The position numbers and the translations under genes were made by a program. A model generated the notes under the pieces. The model was not told the origin of the DNA. It searched no databases and worked only from the letters and a program-made list of their open reading frames with translations. Shown here in pieces: positions 55,941-64,000 of a stretch of DNA of 64,000 nucleotides; position 1 is the first letter of the stretch, and the number at the start of each line of letters is the position of its first letter. Source of the DNA: Microbacterium tenebrionis. Lineage in GTDB: Bacteria > Actinomycetota > Actinomycetes > Actinomycetales > Microbacteriaceae. The stretch covers positions 1 through 64,000 of the forward strand of contig NZ_CAHJXQ010000010.1 in NCBI RefSeq assembly GCF_903645325.1, read 5' to 3'.

Positions 55941-56035
55941 GCGCGAGCGGACACGCCCGACCGGGGCCGCCGATGTCACGAGCACGGTTCGGAGTTTGCT
56001 AAGCTAGTGGAGTTGCCCCGCGCAGCGGAGCACAT

Positions 56036-56111
56036 TCCTCGGTAGCTCAATTGGCAGAGCAGCCGGCTGTTAACCGGCAGGTTCTTGGTTCGAGTCCAAG
56101 CCGGGGAGCCA
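56036..56111 (+). tRNA. tRNA-Asn(GTT)
   Basis: Cloverleaf with acceptor stem TCCTCGG/CCGGGGA (one U-G), D-arm GTAGCTCAATTGGCAGAGC, anticodon loop CTGTTAA with GTT, and T-arm GGTTCGAGTCC. The CCA end is encoded. A TAAGCT box at 56000-56005 is a possible -10. Confidence 0.95.
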
Positions 56112-56151
56112 ATGCAGAAGGCCCCGTCACCATGACGGGGCCTTCTGCATT
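56111..56151. terminator. Bidirectional terminator between tRNA-Asn and lipoprotein gene
   Basis: AATGCAGAAGGCCCCGTCA and its exact complement flank CCA, a 19-bp perfect stem directly after the tRNA. It also lies 12 bp beyond the stop of the convergent septum-formation gene. Confidence 0.9.
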
Positions 56152-56163
56152 CCTCGGGTCGGA

Positions 56164-56700
56164 TCAGACCGCGGCATCCTTCAGCGACCCGGTGACCTCG
56201 AGCTGGGTCTGGCCCGTGGAGTCCTCGGGGTCGGGCTTGTAGATGACGCACTGGACGATCCGGTCGTTGGCCTGCGTCCAGGTCTCCTCGGTCGGGGTGA
56301 TCCACCAGAAGTCGAGGGTCGAATCCGCCCACTCCACGCCGACGAAGTCCGCGAATGCCGGAACGCACTCGGCCTCGACCGCGGCCATGATCTCGTCGTC
56401 GCTCGGCAGGTCGCCGTCCTCCAGCTCGAATTCGTAGAACACCTCGTCGGTGTGCGGCTCCGAGCAGGGCACGACGTCGAGATCGGTGATCTCGCCGGTG
56501 GTGTCGGTGGCGGGCATGCAGTCGCCGACCTTGAGGGAGAAGACGTCGATGTTCGCCCCCTCGGTGACGTTGCCGTCATCATCGCGCTGTGCGTCGCCGC
56601 CGCCCAGGATTCCGCTGAGCGCGCTGCAGCCGGTGAGCGCGAGGCTCAGCGCCATGGCAGAGCCTGCGAGCGCCAGTGAGCGCTTGGTGCGCATCTTCAT
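56164..56700 (-). CDS. Septum-formation-family lipoprotein
   Basis: A 178-aa lipoprotein. The signal sequence ends LALTGC with the lipid Cys at residue 25. The mature part matches the septum formation family (PF13845): it has a CMPATDTTGEITDLDVVPC and later ECVPAF plus a Cys near VQCVIYKP, the cysteines that pair in disulfides. The role in cell division is a family label from actinobacteria and is weakly proven. The -10 and SD (GGAGGGG) lie upstream. It follows the def gene on the same strand after 56 bp. Confidence 0.82.
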   Translation of the reverse strand: MKMRTKRSLALAGSAMALSLALTGCSALSGILGGGDAQRDDDGNVTEGANIDVFSLKVGDCMPATDTTGEITDLDVVPCSEPHTDEVFYEFELEDGDLPSDDEIMAAVEAECVPAFADFVGVEWADSTLDFWWITPTEETWTQANDRIVQCVIYKPDPEDSTGQTQLEVTGSLKDAAV

Positions 56701-56756
56701 GATCGATCCCCTCCGGAGTGTGTGACGGACGAAGCTGTGAATCGCCCGTGCACAGC

Positions 56757-57323
56757 CTACCCCTCGAGGTCGTCGATTCCGGGCGTCCAGCTGGCGCCCG
56801 GACGCCCCCAGCCGCGCTTGCGGGCGATCTTCTGCACGGTCTTCCAGTCGCCGTCGGACAGCCGATCGACGTACAGGATGCCGTCGAGGTGGTCGAACTC
56901 GTGCTGCATGATGCGCGCCCTCCAGCCGTCGACCTCGATGCGCACGTCCGCACCGTCCAGGTCGATGCCGGTGACCAGTACGCGGTCGGCGCGTCGCAGC
57001 GCGAAGCGCTCACCGGGGAACGACAGGCAGCCCTCGGACTCCTCGTCGGGGTCCGGAGCGCCGGGCTCCGGAGGCGACATCCACAGCACGGGGTTGATGA
57101 TCGCACCGCGCCACGGGTTGTCCTCGTCGTCGACGTACGAGTAGGTGTAGATGCGGAGCGGCTGACCGACCTGCGGGGCCGCGAGGCCGACGCCCGGAGC
57201 GGCATCCATCGTCTCGAACATGTCGGCGACGAGCGTGCGGATCTCGTCGGTGATCTCCTCGACCTCGGATGCAGGGGAGTGCAGGACAGGATCGCCCATG
57301 ATGCGAATCGGTAGAACAGCCAC
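56757..57323 (-). CDS. def: Peptide deformylase
   Basis: A 188-aa metallo-enzyme that removes formyl from N-terminal Met. All three motifs are present: GVGLAAPQVG near residue 43, EGCLSFPG near residue 104 (metal Cys) and QHEFDHLDG near residue 148 (HExxH). The GTG at 57323 has TAGGGT ending 6 nt upstream, so it is leaderless. It is divergent from a DMT transporter gene; the start codons are 43 bp apart. Confidence 0.95.
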   Translation of the reverse strand: MAVLPIRIMGDPVLHSPASEVEEITDEIRTLVADMFETMDAAPGVGLAAPQVGQPLRIYTYSYVDDEDNPWRGAIINPVLWMSPPEPGAPDPDEESEGCLSFPGERFALRRADRVLVTGIDLDGADVRIEVDGWRARIMQHEFDHLDGILYVDRLSDGDWKTVQKIARKRGWGRPGASWTPGIDDLEG

Positions 57324-57329
57324 GCCACA

Positions 57330-57335
57330 ACCCTA
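57330..57335 (-). promoter_or_regulatory. -10 box of leaderless def
   Basis: TAGGGT on the minus strand ends 6 nt before GTG 57323. Confidence 0.55.
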
Positions 57336-57354
57336 CTGGCCTCGCATCGCCGGG

Positions 57355-57360
57355 TAAGGT
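57355..57360 (+). promoter_or_regulatory. -10 box of leaderless DMT transporter gene
   Basis: TAAGGT ends 6 nt before GTG 57367. Confidence 0.55.
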
Positions 57361-57366
57361 TCTACT

Positions 57367-58383
57367 GTGAGCGCGGGGGTGTGGATGTCGGTGGAGGAGG
57401 TCAGCGATCAGCTGGTCGGGGCGTTCCAGAACCCGGCACTGCTGCTCGGCATCCCGCTGGCTCTCGCCGGTGCCGTCTTCATGTCTCTCGGAGCGCAGTA
57501 CCAGCACCGCGGCGTCACCAAGGTCGAGCGCCTGAGCGGCTCTGCCGGCACGAGCGGGCTCAGCTTCGATCAGATCAAGGGGCTGCTCACCCGCCCGTCC
57601 TGGATCCTCGGCACGCTCATGCTCGGGCTCGCGATCGTTTGCCAGTTGTCCGCGCTCGCGATCGCGCCCCTCATCGTCGTGCAGCCGCTCGGCGCGATCG
57701 CCCTCGTGATCACGACGCTCCTCAACGCCCGCGTCTCCGGACACACGCCGACCAGGCGCTCGTTGACCTCGATCTTCGCCTGCGTCGGCGGGATCTTCCT
57801 GTTCGTCTTCCTCGCCGCGATCTTCGCCACGGAGAAGGACGTCACGACCGAGAACCTGTTCGTGATCCTCACGACGCTGCTCGTCGTGATCATCGTCCTC
57901 GGCGCGTGCTGGCTGATCCTGCGCCACCGCATGCGCGCGCTGTTCTACGTGATCGGAGCGGGCGTTCTGTACGGCTTCGTCGCCACGCTCGCCAAGGTCA
58001 TCATCAAGCGCCTGCAGGCGGAGAACTTCGACTGGCTCACGCTCGTCTGCGTGATCGCGCTGGTCGCGGCCGCCGCCGTCGGCGCCTACTTCGTGCAGAC
58101 GGCGTACAGCTCCGGCCCGCCCGACCTGGTGATCGCCGGCCTCACCGTCGTCGACCCGATCGTCGCCGTCGTCATCGGCATCCTCGTTCTGGGTGAGGCC
58201 GCTGCGGCACCGGTGTGGGCGCTCATCGCCTTCGCCGCCATCGGCGCGGTCGCGGTGTGGGGCGTCGTCGGACTCGCGCGCTACCACCCGCAGGTGCTCA
58301 GCGAGAGTCAGGAGCTCGGCATCACTCGCGGCAGCGACGGCGACGCGGGCGACCCTTCGACGGGCCCAGGGATCGGGCGCTGA
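57367..58383 (+). CDS. DMT-superfamily membrane protein (EamA/NIPA-like)
   Basis: A 338-aa membrane protein with ten hydrophobic segments in the two-repeat layout of the drug/metabolite transporter superfamily. Gly/Pro-rich helices include ALLLGIPLALAGAVFMSLGA near residue 25 and the repeat end VVDPIVAVVIGILVLGEAAA near residue 265. Magnesium-type NIPA relatives look similar, but the substrate is unknown. The GTG at 57367 has a leaderless -10 box; an ATG 6 codons later is an alternative. The final residues (GDPSTGPGIG) come from a degenerate copy of the REP-like arm. Confidence 0.82.
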   Translation: MSAGVWMSVEEVSDQLVGAFQNPALLLGIPLALAGAVFMSLGAQYQHRGVTKVERLSGSAGTSGLSFDQIKGLLTRPSWILGTLMLGLAIVCQLSALAIAPLIVVQPLGAIALVITTLLNARVSGHTPTRRSLTSIFACVGGIFLFVFLAAIFATEKDVTTENLFVILTTLLVVIIVLGACWLILRHRMRALFYVIGAGVLYGFVATLAKVIIKRLQAENFDWLTLVCVIALVAAAAVGAYFVQTAYSSGPPDLVIAGLTVVDPIVAVVIGILVLGEAAAAPVWALIAFAAIGAVAVWGVVGLARYHPQVLSESQELGITRGSDGDAGDPSTGPGIGR

Positions 58384-58386
58384 CGC

Positions 58387-59166
58387 TCAGTAGGACTGAT
58401 CGATGAGGTCCTCCGGGACCTCGGCGGCCGCGGCCTCGTCGACGAAGAACACCGTGCGCTTGCGGCCCTTCGCCCCTGCCACGGGCACGCTCGTGTAGCT
58501 CGCGCCGGCCAGCGCCAGGCCCAGCGCCGATGCCTTGTCCGCTCCCGTCAGCACCAGCCACACGCGCTTGGACGCGTTCAGCACGGGGCGTGTGAGGGTG
58601 ACGCGCTCGGCGGGTGGCTTGGGGGAGTCGCGGACGGGGAGCGCCGCGGCATCCGTCGCCGTCACCTCCGCGCGGTCGGGGAACAGGGAGGCGATGTGAC
58701 CGTCGGCACCGACTCCGAGGAAGCACACGGCGAACGACGGCCACGCCTCGCCCTCCCCGCCGAAGCGGGCGAGCTCGGCCGCGTAAGCGGCTGCCGCCTC
58801 GTCGAGCGTGAGCCCGCTGTCGGATGCAGCGACCTCGTGCACGTTCCCGGCGGGCACCTCGATGTGATCGAGCAGCGCCCGGCGGGACTGCACGGCGTTG
58901 CGGTCGTCGTCGTCGTGCGCGACGAACCTCTCGTCGCCCCACCAGAAGTGCACCAGCGACCAGTCGATCTGCGGGGTCTTCGGGTGCTCGGCGACGGCCT
59001 GCAGCACGGCGGCGCCCGTGGTGCCGCCGCTGAGCGCGACGTGGGCGATCCTACCGTTGCGGGTGCGCGCCTTCACCCGTGTGAGGAAACGATCGGCGAC
59101 CCGCGCGACCACGGCTGCCGAGGTCTGCTCGATGACGACGACCTTGTCGGCGGACGATGCTTCCAT
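58387..59166 (-). CDS. pgl: 6-phosphogluconolactonase
   Basis: A 259-aa enzyme of the NagB-like fold that hydrolyses 6-phosphogluconolactone, second step of the oxidative pentose phosphate path. Visible: VALSGGTTGAAVLQAVA near residue 42, HFWWGDERFVAHDDDDRNAV near residue 73-92, and LGVGADGHIASLFPD near residue 150. It is the last gene of tal-pgi-zwf-opcA-pgl, 5 nt after opcA. ATG 59166 is the start, and the frame is open further upstream. A TAGCGT box overlaps the opcA end, so pgl may also be read from its own start. Confidence 0.93.
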   Translation of the reverse strand: MEASSADKVVVIEQTSAAVVARVADRFLTRVKARTRNGRIAHVALSGGTTGAAVLQAVAEHPKTPQIDWSLVHFWWGDERFVAHDDDDRNAVQSRRALLDHIEVPAGNVHEVAASDSGLTLDEAAAAYAAELARFGGEGEAWPSFAVCFLGVGADGHIASLFPDRAEVTATDAAALPVRDSPKPPAERVTLTRPVLNASKRVWLVLTGADKASALGLALAGASYTSVPVAGAKGRKRTVFFVDEAAAAEVPEDLIDQSY

Positions 59167-59171
59167 GCACC

Positions 59172-60107
59172 TTACGCTACCGTCTCGGGCGGCTCGAGCT
59201 GCTCCCAACCCTCGGTGATGACCCGGCCGTAGAGCACGTCGGGGTCAAGACGCCGCAACTCCTCGGCCAGGCACTCCCGCAGCGTGCGCCGGGGAAGCAC
59301 GAGGTCGTGGTCGGGCTGACCCGGCTGCGTGAGCACGGCGACACCGGGCACAGGACGCTCGAGGAGGATGTCGCCGGAGGCACGCGTGAGTCGCACCGAC
59401 TTGATGCCGTCCGACCAGGCGGACGGCGACTCGTACACCCAGTGCACGGGGACCTGGAGCGCGAGCTTCAGCCAGGCCGCGAGCAGCGCGGTCGACGGGG
59501 AGTCCGACGCGCCGCGCACCTCGACCGCCGTGACGGACTCGAACGGCGGCTGGTCGAGCACCGCGGCCAGCTGCTCTCGCCAGCGCGTGAGCCGCGTCCA
59601 TGCGAGATCCGTGTCGCCGGGCGCGTGCGTCCGGCCGCGCAGGGCCAGCCGGTCGCGGACATCGGGCGTCGTCGCAGCATCCGTGATGCGACGCTGGGCG
59701 ATGCGCCCCACCGGCGACGAAGCGGGGTCGGACGGCGCCTCATCGGGCCACCAGGCGACCACGGGGGCGTCGGGCAGGAGAAGCCCGGTGATCAGGCTCT
59801 CCTCGTTGCTCGCGGCATCCCCGTAGGCCTGGAGGACGATGACCTCGCTCGCACCCGCGTCCCCGCCGATGCGGATCTGCGCGTCGAGGTGCGCCTCGCC
59901 CTCGCCGGTGGTCAGCACGATCACGCGCATCGGATGCTCGCGCGAGGCATCGTTGGCGGCGTCGATCGCCGCCTCTGCGACGCCGTTGCGCGCCGAGATG
60001 ACGAGGGTGAGAACGCGGCCGAGAGCGACGGCGCCGCCCTCTTCGCGCACCTTGACGAGCTGCTTGGCGACCTGGCTGACGGTCGTGTCGGGAAGGTCGA
60101 TGATCAC
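59172..60107 (-). CDS. opcA: Glucose-6-phosphate dehydrogenase assembly protein OpcA
   Basis: A 311-aa protein found in actinobacteria and cyanobacteria next to zwf. It is needed for active glucose-6-phosphate dehydrogenase, perhaps as a redox-sensitive activator or assembly factor. It begins [20 protein letters not shown] and has the family core [20 protein letters not shown] and the late [20 protein letters not shown]. No enzymatic motif. The ATG overlaps the zwf stop by 4 nt, so the proteins are made in step. Confidence 0.93.
   Translation of the reverse strand: MIIDLPDTTVSQVAKQLVKVREEGGAVALGRVLTLVISARNGVAEAAIDAANDASREHPMRVIVLTTGEGEAHLDAQIRIGGDAGASEVIVLQAYGDAASNEESLITGLLLPDAPVVAWWPDEAPSDPASSPVGRIAQRRITDAATTPDVRDRLALRGRTHAPGDTDLAWTRLTRWREQLAAVLDQPPFESVTAVEVRGASDSPSTALLAAWLKLALQVPVHWVYESPSAWSDGIKSVRLTRASGDILLERPVPGVAVLTQPGQPDHDLVLPRRTLRECLAEELRRLDPDVLYGRVITEGWEQLEPPETVA
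59174..59179 (-). promoter_or_regulatory. Possible internal -10 box before pgl
   Basis: TAGCGT on the minus strand ends 7 nt before ATG 59166 and overlaps the opcA stop codon. It would give a separate leaderless pgl transcript. Confidence 0.45.
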
Positions 60108-61651
60108 GGTCGTCTCCAGACTCGTCCGTCGCGGGCAAGGAGGGCGTCGGCGGATGCCGGGCCCCAGGAGCCGGGGGCGTACTGCTCGAGCGGTCCGCCC
60201 TGCGCGGCCCAGTGCTCCTCCACCGGGTCGAGGATCTTCCAGCTCAGCTCCACCTCCTCATGGCGGGGGAACAACGGCGGGTCGCCCAGCAGCACGTCGA
60301 GGATCAGCCGCTCGTACGCCTCGGGACTCGCCTCGGTGAAGGCGTGGCCGTAGCCGAAGTCCATCGTCACATCGCGGACGTTGGTGCCGGGGCCGGGGAC
60401 CTTCGACCCGAAGCGGATCGTCACGCCCTCATCGGGCTGGACGCGAATCACCAGAGCGTTCTTGCCGAGCTCAGCGGCGTTCCCGCGGCCGAACAGGTGC
60501 TCGGGCGCCCGGTTGAACACCACGGCGATCTCGGTGACGCGCCGGCCCAGGCGCTTGCCGCTGCGCAGGTAGAAGGGCACGCCGGCCCAGCGGCGATTGG
60601 CGATCTCGAGCTTGATCGCGGCGTAGGTCTCGGTGATGGACTCGGGGTTCATCCCGTCCTCTTCGAGGAAACCGTCCACCTTCTGGCCGCCCTGCCAGCC
60701 GCCTGCGTACTGTCCGCGAGCCGTCGCGGTCGACAGGTCCTCGGGCAGCGTGACGGCGGCGAGCACCTTCTCCTTCTCCGCGCGCAGGTTCTCGGCGGAG
60801 AGGCTGATGGGCTCCTCCATCGCGGTGAGCGCGAGCAGCTGGAGCAGGTGGTTCTGGATGACATCGCGGGCGGCGCCGATGCCGTCGTAGTAGCCGGCGC
60901 GGCCGCCGACGCCGATGTCCTCGGCCATCGTGATCTGCACGTGGTCGACGTAGTTGCGGTTCCAGATCGGCTCGTACAGCGCGTTGGCGAAGCGCAGCGC
61001 GAGGATGTTCTGAACCGTCTCCTTGCCGAGGTAGTGGTCGATGCGGAAGATCGAGTCCGCCGGGAACGCGACCTCGAGCGCCTCGTTCAGGGCCCTGGCC
61101 GACTCGAGGTCGTGACCGAACGGCTTCTCGATGACGACGCGGCGCCACTGGTCTTCGCCGCGATCCTCGCCGACGAGCCCCGATTCCTTCAGCTGCTTCG
61201 CGACGAGCGGGAACGCCTTCGGCGGGATCGACAGGTAGTACGCGTGATTGCCCATCGTGCCGCGTTCGACGTCGAGCTTCTCGACGGTTTCGCGGAGCTT
61301 CGCGAACGACTCCGGATTGTCGAACTCGCCTGAGACGAAACGGATGCCCTGGAGCAGCTGCTTCCAGGTGTCCTCGCGGAACTCGGTGCGCGCGTGCTCC
61401 TTGACGGCCTCGTAGACGACCTGGGCGAAGTCCTGGTCCTCCCAGTCGCGTCGGGCGAAGCCGACCAGCGCGAAACCAGGGGGCAGCAGCCCTCGGTTCG
61501 CGAGGTCGTACACGGCCGGCATGAGCTTCTTGCGGGACAGATCGCCGGTCACACCGAAGATCACCAGCGCGCTGGGCCCTGCGATTCGGTTGAGACGGCG
61601 GTCATCGGGATCGCGCAGCGGGTTGTGGCCGCGTGAGACGGGAACGGTCAT
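60104..61651 (-). CDS. zwf: Glucose-6-phosphate 1-dehydrogenase
   Basis: A 515-aa NADP-linked enzyme, first step of the oxidative pentose phosphate path. The coenzyme motif [14 protein letters not shown] is near residue 34, the active site [15 protein letters not shown] near residue 205, and the substrate region [14 protein letters not shown] near residue 175. Length is normal. The stop overlaps opcA. It follows pgi by 27 nt. The first 25 residues (polar) are an extension usual in actinobacteria. Confidence 0.97.
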   Translation of the reverse strand: MTVPVSRGHNPLRDPDDRRLNRIAGPSALVIFGVTGDLSRKKLMPAVYDLANRGLLPPGFALVGFARRDWEDQDFAQVVYEAVKEHARTEFREDTWKQLLQGIRFVSGEFDNPESFAKLRETVEKLDVERGTMGNHAYYLSIPPKAFPLVAKQLKESGLVGEDRGEDQWRRVVIEKPFGHDLESARALNEALEVAFPADSIFRIDHYLGKETVQNILALRFANALYEPIWNRNYVDHVQITMAEDIGVGGRAGYYDGIGAARDVIQNHLLQLLALTAMEEPISLSAENLRAEKEKVLAAVTLPEDLSTATARGQYAGGWQGGQKVDGFLEEDGMNPESITETYAAIKLEIANRRWAGVPFYLRSGKRLGRRVTEIAVVFNRAPEHLFGRGNAAELGKNALVIRVQPDEGVTIRFGSKVPGPGTNVRDVTMDFGYGHAFTEASPEAYERLILDVLLGDPPLFPRHEEVELSWKILDPVEEHWAAQGGPLEQYAPGSWGPASADALLARDGRVWRRP

Positions 61652-61678
61652 CGGTGGGGGGATGCTCCTGGTCGTGGA

Positions 61679-63286
61679 CTACTTCTGGGCGGCTTCGAAC
61701 AGCGCCAGCACGTCTGCCGAGTCGTCGGTGATGGTCAGCGACACGACCGGGCGGCCGTGCTCTGCGAGAACGCCGGCGTCGCCGGCGGCCTGTGCCTGGA
61801 TGAGCTGCCCGAACGTGAACGGCCGCCCGGGGATCTCGAGGTCGACGTCGGTGCGCTCCAGGATCTGCAGGTACACGCCCTGTGCCGGTCCGCCCTTGTG
61901 GTACTGGCCGGTCGAGTGCAGGAAGCGCGGGCCCCATCCGAACGTGGTCGGGCGGCCGGAGTCGGCCGCGACCAGTTCGCGCAGGCCCTGCAGCTGCGGC
62001 AGCTCGAGACGGTTCACATACGCCTGGATCGAGACGTACCCGTCCTCGGGAAGGCGTGCCCACAGGGCGTCCATGACGGCCTCGATGTTCCCGGATTCGG
62101 CCAGTGCCGGATCCGAGACGCGCACCTCGATGCCATCCTGCACGAACGCCGGCTCGGTCGGCTCGGGGCGGGCGTCCAGAAGGCCGCGTGCGGCCACCTT
62201 CGCCGACTCGACGTCGGGCTGATCGAACGGGTTGATGCCGAGCAGGTAGCCGGCGATCGCGGTGGCGTACTCCCAGACGATGAAGTTCGCGCCCAGCGAG
62301 CCGCTCACGAGGATCTCGCCCTCGTGCCGTTCGCGCAGGTGGAACTCGTTCGCGTCGTCGACGAGCCGCGCGATCTGCAGGTCTGCGGGGACGTCGTCGA
62401 GCTCGGGGGAGACCGGCAGGAGCACGACGGGAAGGATGCCCGTGCCGTCCTTGCCTGTGGACTCGGCGATGAGCTGCTCGATCCAGTCCGGCAGGCCCAC
62501 GATGTGCGTGCCGTCGGTCACGAGCCCGAGCTTGTCGCGGCGGGGGTCCGTGGCCGCGATGGCCGCACCGAGGCGCAGTGCCGGGTTATCGGCCTGATCG
62601 ACGGCGACCTGCAGCATCGTGGCCTCGGCCTCGTCGAGGAGTTCGGCGATGTCGACCCCGGCGAGGCCCGACGGGACGAGCCCGAACGCCGTCAGTGCCG
62701 AGTAGCGGCCGCCGACGTTCGGGTCGGCGTTGAAGACGCGGTAGCCGGCCTCGCGTGCGTACGCATCGAGCGGGGAACCGGGGTCGGTCACGACGACGAT
62801 GTGCTCGACCGGGTCGACGCCGATGTCGCGGAACGCAGCTTCGAACGTGCGGCGCTGCGAGTCTGTCTCGACGGTCGAGCCGGACTTCGATGACACGACG
62901 AGCACGGTGGCGGCGAGGTCGTCGTCGAGGGCGGCGAGCACCTGACCGGGGGCGGTCGAGTCGAGGATCGTCAGCGGCACGCCGGCCGTCTGGGCGATGA
63001 CCTCCGGCGCGAGCGAGGATCCGCCCATGCCTGCCAGCACCACCCGGGTCACGCCCTTGTCGCGCAGGTCGTCGCGCAGCGCGACGATCTCGTCGACGAG
63101 CGGACGAGAGACCGACACGGCCTCGACCCAGCCGAGGCGCTTCGCGGCCTCTTCCTCGGCCGCAGGACCCCACAGCGTGGAGTCGAACGCGGTGATGCGC
63201 GAGGCGATGAGGTCGCTGACCAGCTGCGGGACGACCGCGTCGATCGCGGCCTTCGCCGCCCCGGATGCGTGGATCGAGAAGGTCAT
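61679..63286 (-). CDS. pgi: Glucose-6-phosphate isomerase
   Basis: A 535-aa SIS-domain isomerase. The sugar-binding site is [20 protein letters not shown] near residue 130. The early part [15 protein letters not shown] is the first SIS motif, and the catalytic Glu/His lie in the later half. Its length and low likeness to the classical enteric Pgi fit the actinobacterial form. It links glycolysis and the pentose phosphate path and sits between tal and zwf. ATG 63286 overlaps the tal stop (ATGA); the longer open frame upstream lies inside tal and is a shadow. Confidence 0.9.
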   Translation of the reverse strand: MTFSIHASGAAKAAIDAVVPQLVSDLIASRITAFDSTLWGPAAEEEAAKRLGWVEAVSVSRPLVDEIVALRDDLRDKGVTRVVLAGMGGSSLAPEVIAQTAGVPLTILDSTAPGQVLAALDDDLAATVLVVSSKSGSTVETDSQRRTFEAAFRDIGVDPVEHIVVVTDPGSPLDAYAREAGYRVFNADPNVGGRYSALTAFGLVPSGLAGVDIAELLDEAEATMLQVAVDQADNPALRLGAAIAATDPRRDKLGLVTDGTHIVGLPDWIEQLIAESTGKDGTGILPVVLLPVSPELDDVPADLQIARLVDDANEFHLRERHEGEILVSGSLGANFIVWEYATAIAGYLLGINPFDQPDVESAKVAARGLLDARPEPTEPAFVQDGIEVRVSDPALAESGNIEAVMDALWARLPEDGYVSIQAYVNRLELPQLQGLRELVAADSGRPTTFGWGPRFLHSTGQYHKGGPAQGVYLQILERTDVDLEIPGRPFTFGQLIQAQAAGDAGVLAEHGRPVVSLTITDDSADVLALFEAAQK

Positions 63287-64000
63287 CGCTGGGCCTCGAG
63301 CGCCTCGGCGACCTGGGTGAGCAGGTCGTGCCAGGAGTCGATGAACTTCGCGACGCCCTCGTCCTCGAGCACCTGGGTGACGTCGGCGAAGTCGACGCCG
63401 ACCTTCTCGAGTCCGGCGAAGACCTCGCGGGCCTCGTCGTAGCGGCCGGTGATGGTGTCGCCGGTGACGACGCCGTGGTCGAACGTGGCTTCGAGAGTCT
63501 TCTCGGGCATCGTGTTCACGACGCCCCGGGCGACGAGCTCGGTCACGTAGAGGGTGTCGGGGAGAGCCGGGTCCTTGACGCCGGTGGACGCCCACAGCGG
63601 GCGCTGCAGGCTCGCGCCGGCATCCAGCAGCGCCTTGGCGCGGTCGCCCGCGAACGTCTTCTCGAAGAGCTCGTAAGCGAGTCGGGCGTTGGCGAGCCCG
63701 GCCTTGCTCTTGAGAGCGAGTGCCTCGTCGGTGCCGATCGCGGTCAGGCGCTTGTCGGTCTCGGTGTCGACGCGCGACACGAAGAAGGAGGCCACGGACT
63801 GGATCGTCGACAGGTCGATGCCGGCGTCCTTCGCGGACTCGAGACCCGTCAGGTACGCGTCGATGACCTCGGCGTAGCGCTCGAGGCTGAAGATCAGCGT
63901 GACGTTGACGCTGATCCCGGCGCCGATGGCCTGCGCGATCGCGGGGAGCCCGGCCTTGGTGGCGGGGATCTTCACGAGGAGGTTCGGTCGGTCGATCTTC
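63283..64000 (-). CDS. tal: Transaldolase, partial (N-terminus outside the window)
   Basis: 239 codons of a transaldolase running off the right edge. The frame enters at 63999 with [17 protein letters not shown], which holds the Schiff-base Lys in VKIPAT. Further conserved parts are [20 protein letters not shown] and [20 protein letters not shown]. It interconverts C7/C3 and C4/C6 sugars. It leads tal-pgi-zwf-opcA-pgl; a tkt gene is expected upstream but cannot be seen. A GTG inside the frame at 63975 is part of the protein, not a start. Confidence 0.95.
   Translation of the reverse strand, partial: KIDRPNLLVKIPATKAGLPAIAQAIGAGISVNVTLIFSLERYAEVIDAYLTGLESAKDAGIDLSTIQSVASFFVSRVDTETDKRLTAIGTDEALALKSKAGLANARLAYELFEKTFAGDRAKALLDAGASLQRPLWASTGVKDPALPDTLYVTELVARGVVNTMPEKTLEATFDHGVVTGDTITGRYDEAREVFAGLEKVGVDFADVTQVLEDEGVAKFIDSWHDLLTQVAEALEAQR

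Noticed and set aside
58353..58367. Third copy of the REP-like arm at the end of the DMT gene
   Set aside because: CTTCGACGGGCCCAG differs from the intact arm at 2 or more positions and has no partner; kept only as a degenerate trace, not as a separate repeat feature.

Overview
The window is high-GC actinobacterial chromosome, most likely from Microbacteriaceae (Microbacterium-like). The evidence is GC-rich third positions throughout, the actinobacteria-specific OpcA beside Zwf, a long-form LeuA with a short leucine leader ORF, HrcA/DnaJ2 behind a CIRCE element, ComEA/ComEC, and many genes whose start codon lies 6-7 nt after a TANNNT -10 box (leaderless transcripts). I see no prophage, integrase, transposase, CRISPR array, toxin-antitoxin pair or recognisable defence island. 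Most of the window is ordinary core genome, and I do not find a convincing new multi-gene system.

Layout. 0-2 kb: rsfS, an SDR oxidoreductase, a small acidic repeat protein, a DUF2188-type gene split by a 2-nt shift, and a cupin. 2.1-7.8 kb: a CitA/DcuS-like two-component system divergent from a complete tctCBA tricarboxylate transporter, closed by a strong terminator. 7.8-11.4 kb: a 43-aa accessory peptide with a sodium/solute symporter, a ChaA-type antiporter, an ABC-ATPase remnant and tRNA-Ala(GGC). 11.6-18.5 kb: a flavin oxidoreductase, an NAD-binding protein, a secreted NagZ-like GH3 enzyme, a protein usually labelled 3-methyladenine glycosylase, an App1-type phosphatase, a DedA membrane protein, and pabB carrying a palindromic repeat inside its reading frame. 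18.5-26.3 kb: leuS, comEA-comEC, holA, a histidine phosphatase and rpsT. 26.4-33.4 kb: a decayed MFS transporter, an alpha/beta hydrolase and a peptide ABC importer (two permeases, one fused double ATPase, one binding lipoprotein).

33.6-49.2 kb holds translation and heat-shock genes (lepA, DUF1990, hemW, CIRCE-hrcA-dnaJ, rsmE), a 14-bp tandem repeat, then hinT-phoH-ybeY-CBS protein-era, a quinone-oxidoreductase-like gene, the leuA leader and leuA, and recO-uppS. 49.2-56.1 kb has a remnant of a P-loop kinase-like gene, a DsbA-type protein, glutathione peroxidase, dusB-dgt-dnaG, an orphan ABC ATPase and tRNA-Asn. 56.1-64 kb has a septum-formation-type lipoprotein, def, a DMT transporter, and the oxidative pentose phosphate operon tal-pgi-zwf-opcA-pgl on the minus strand, with tal running off the window.

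The points most worth a second look are small: the apparently leaderless leucine leader ORF in front of leuA, three or four gene remnants, the repeat inserted in-frame in pabB, the symporter micro-subunit, the long palindrome between the two halves of the peptide importer locus, and the shared leaderless promoter spacing.
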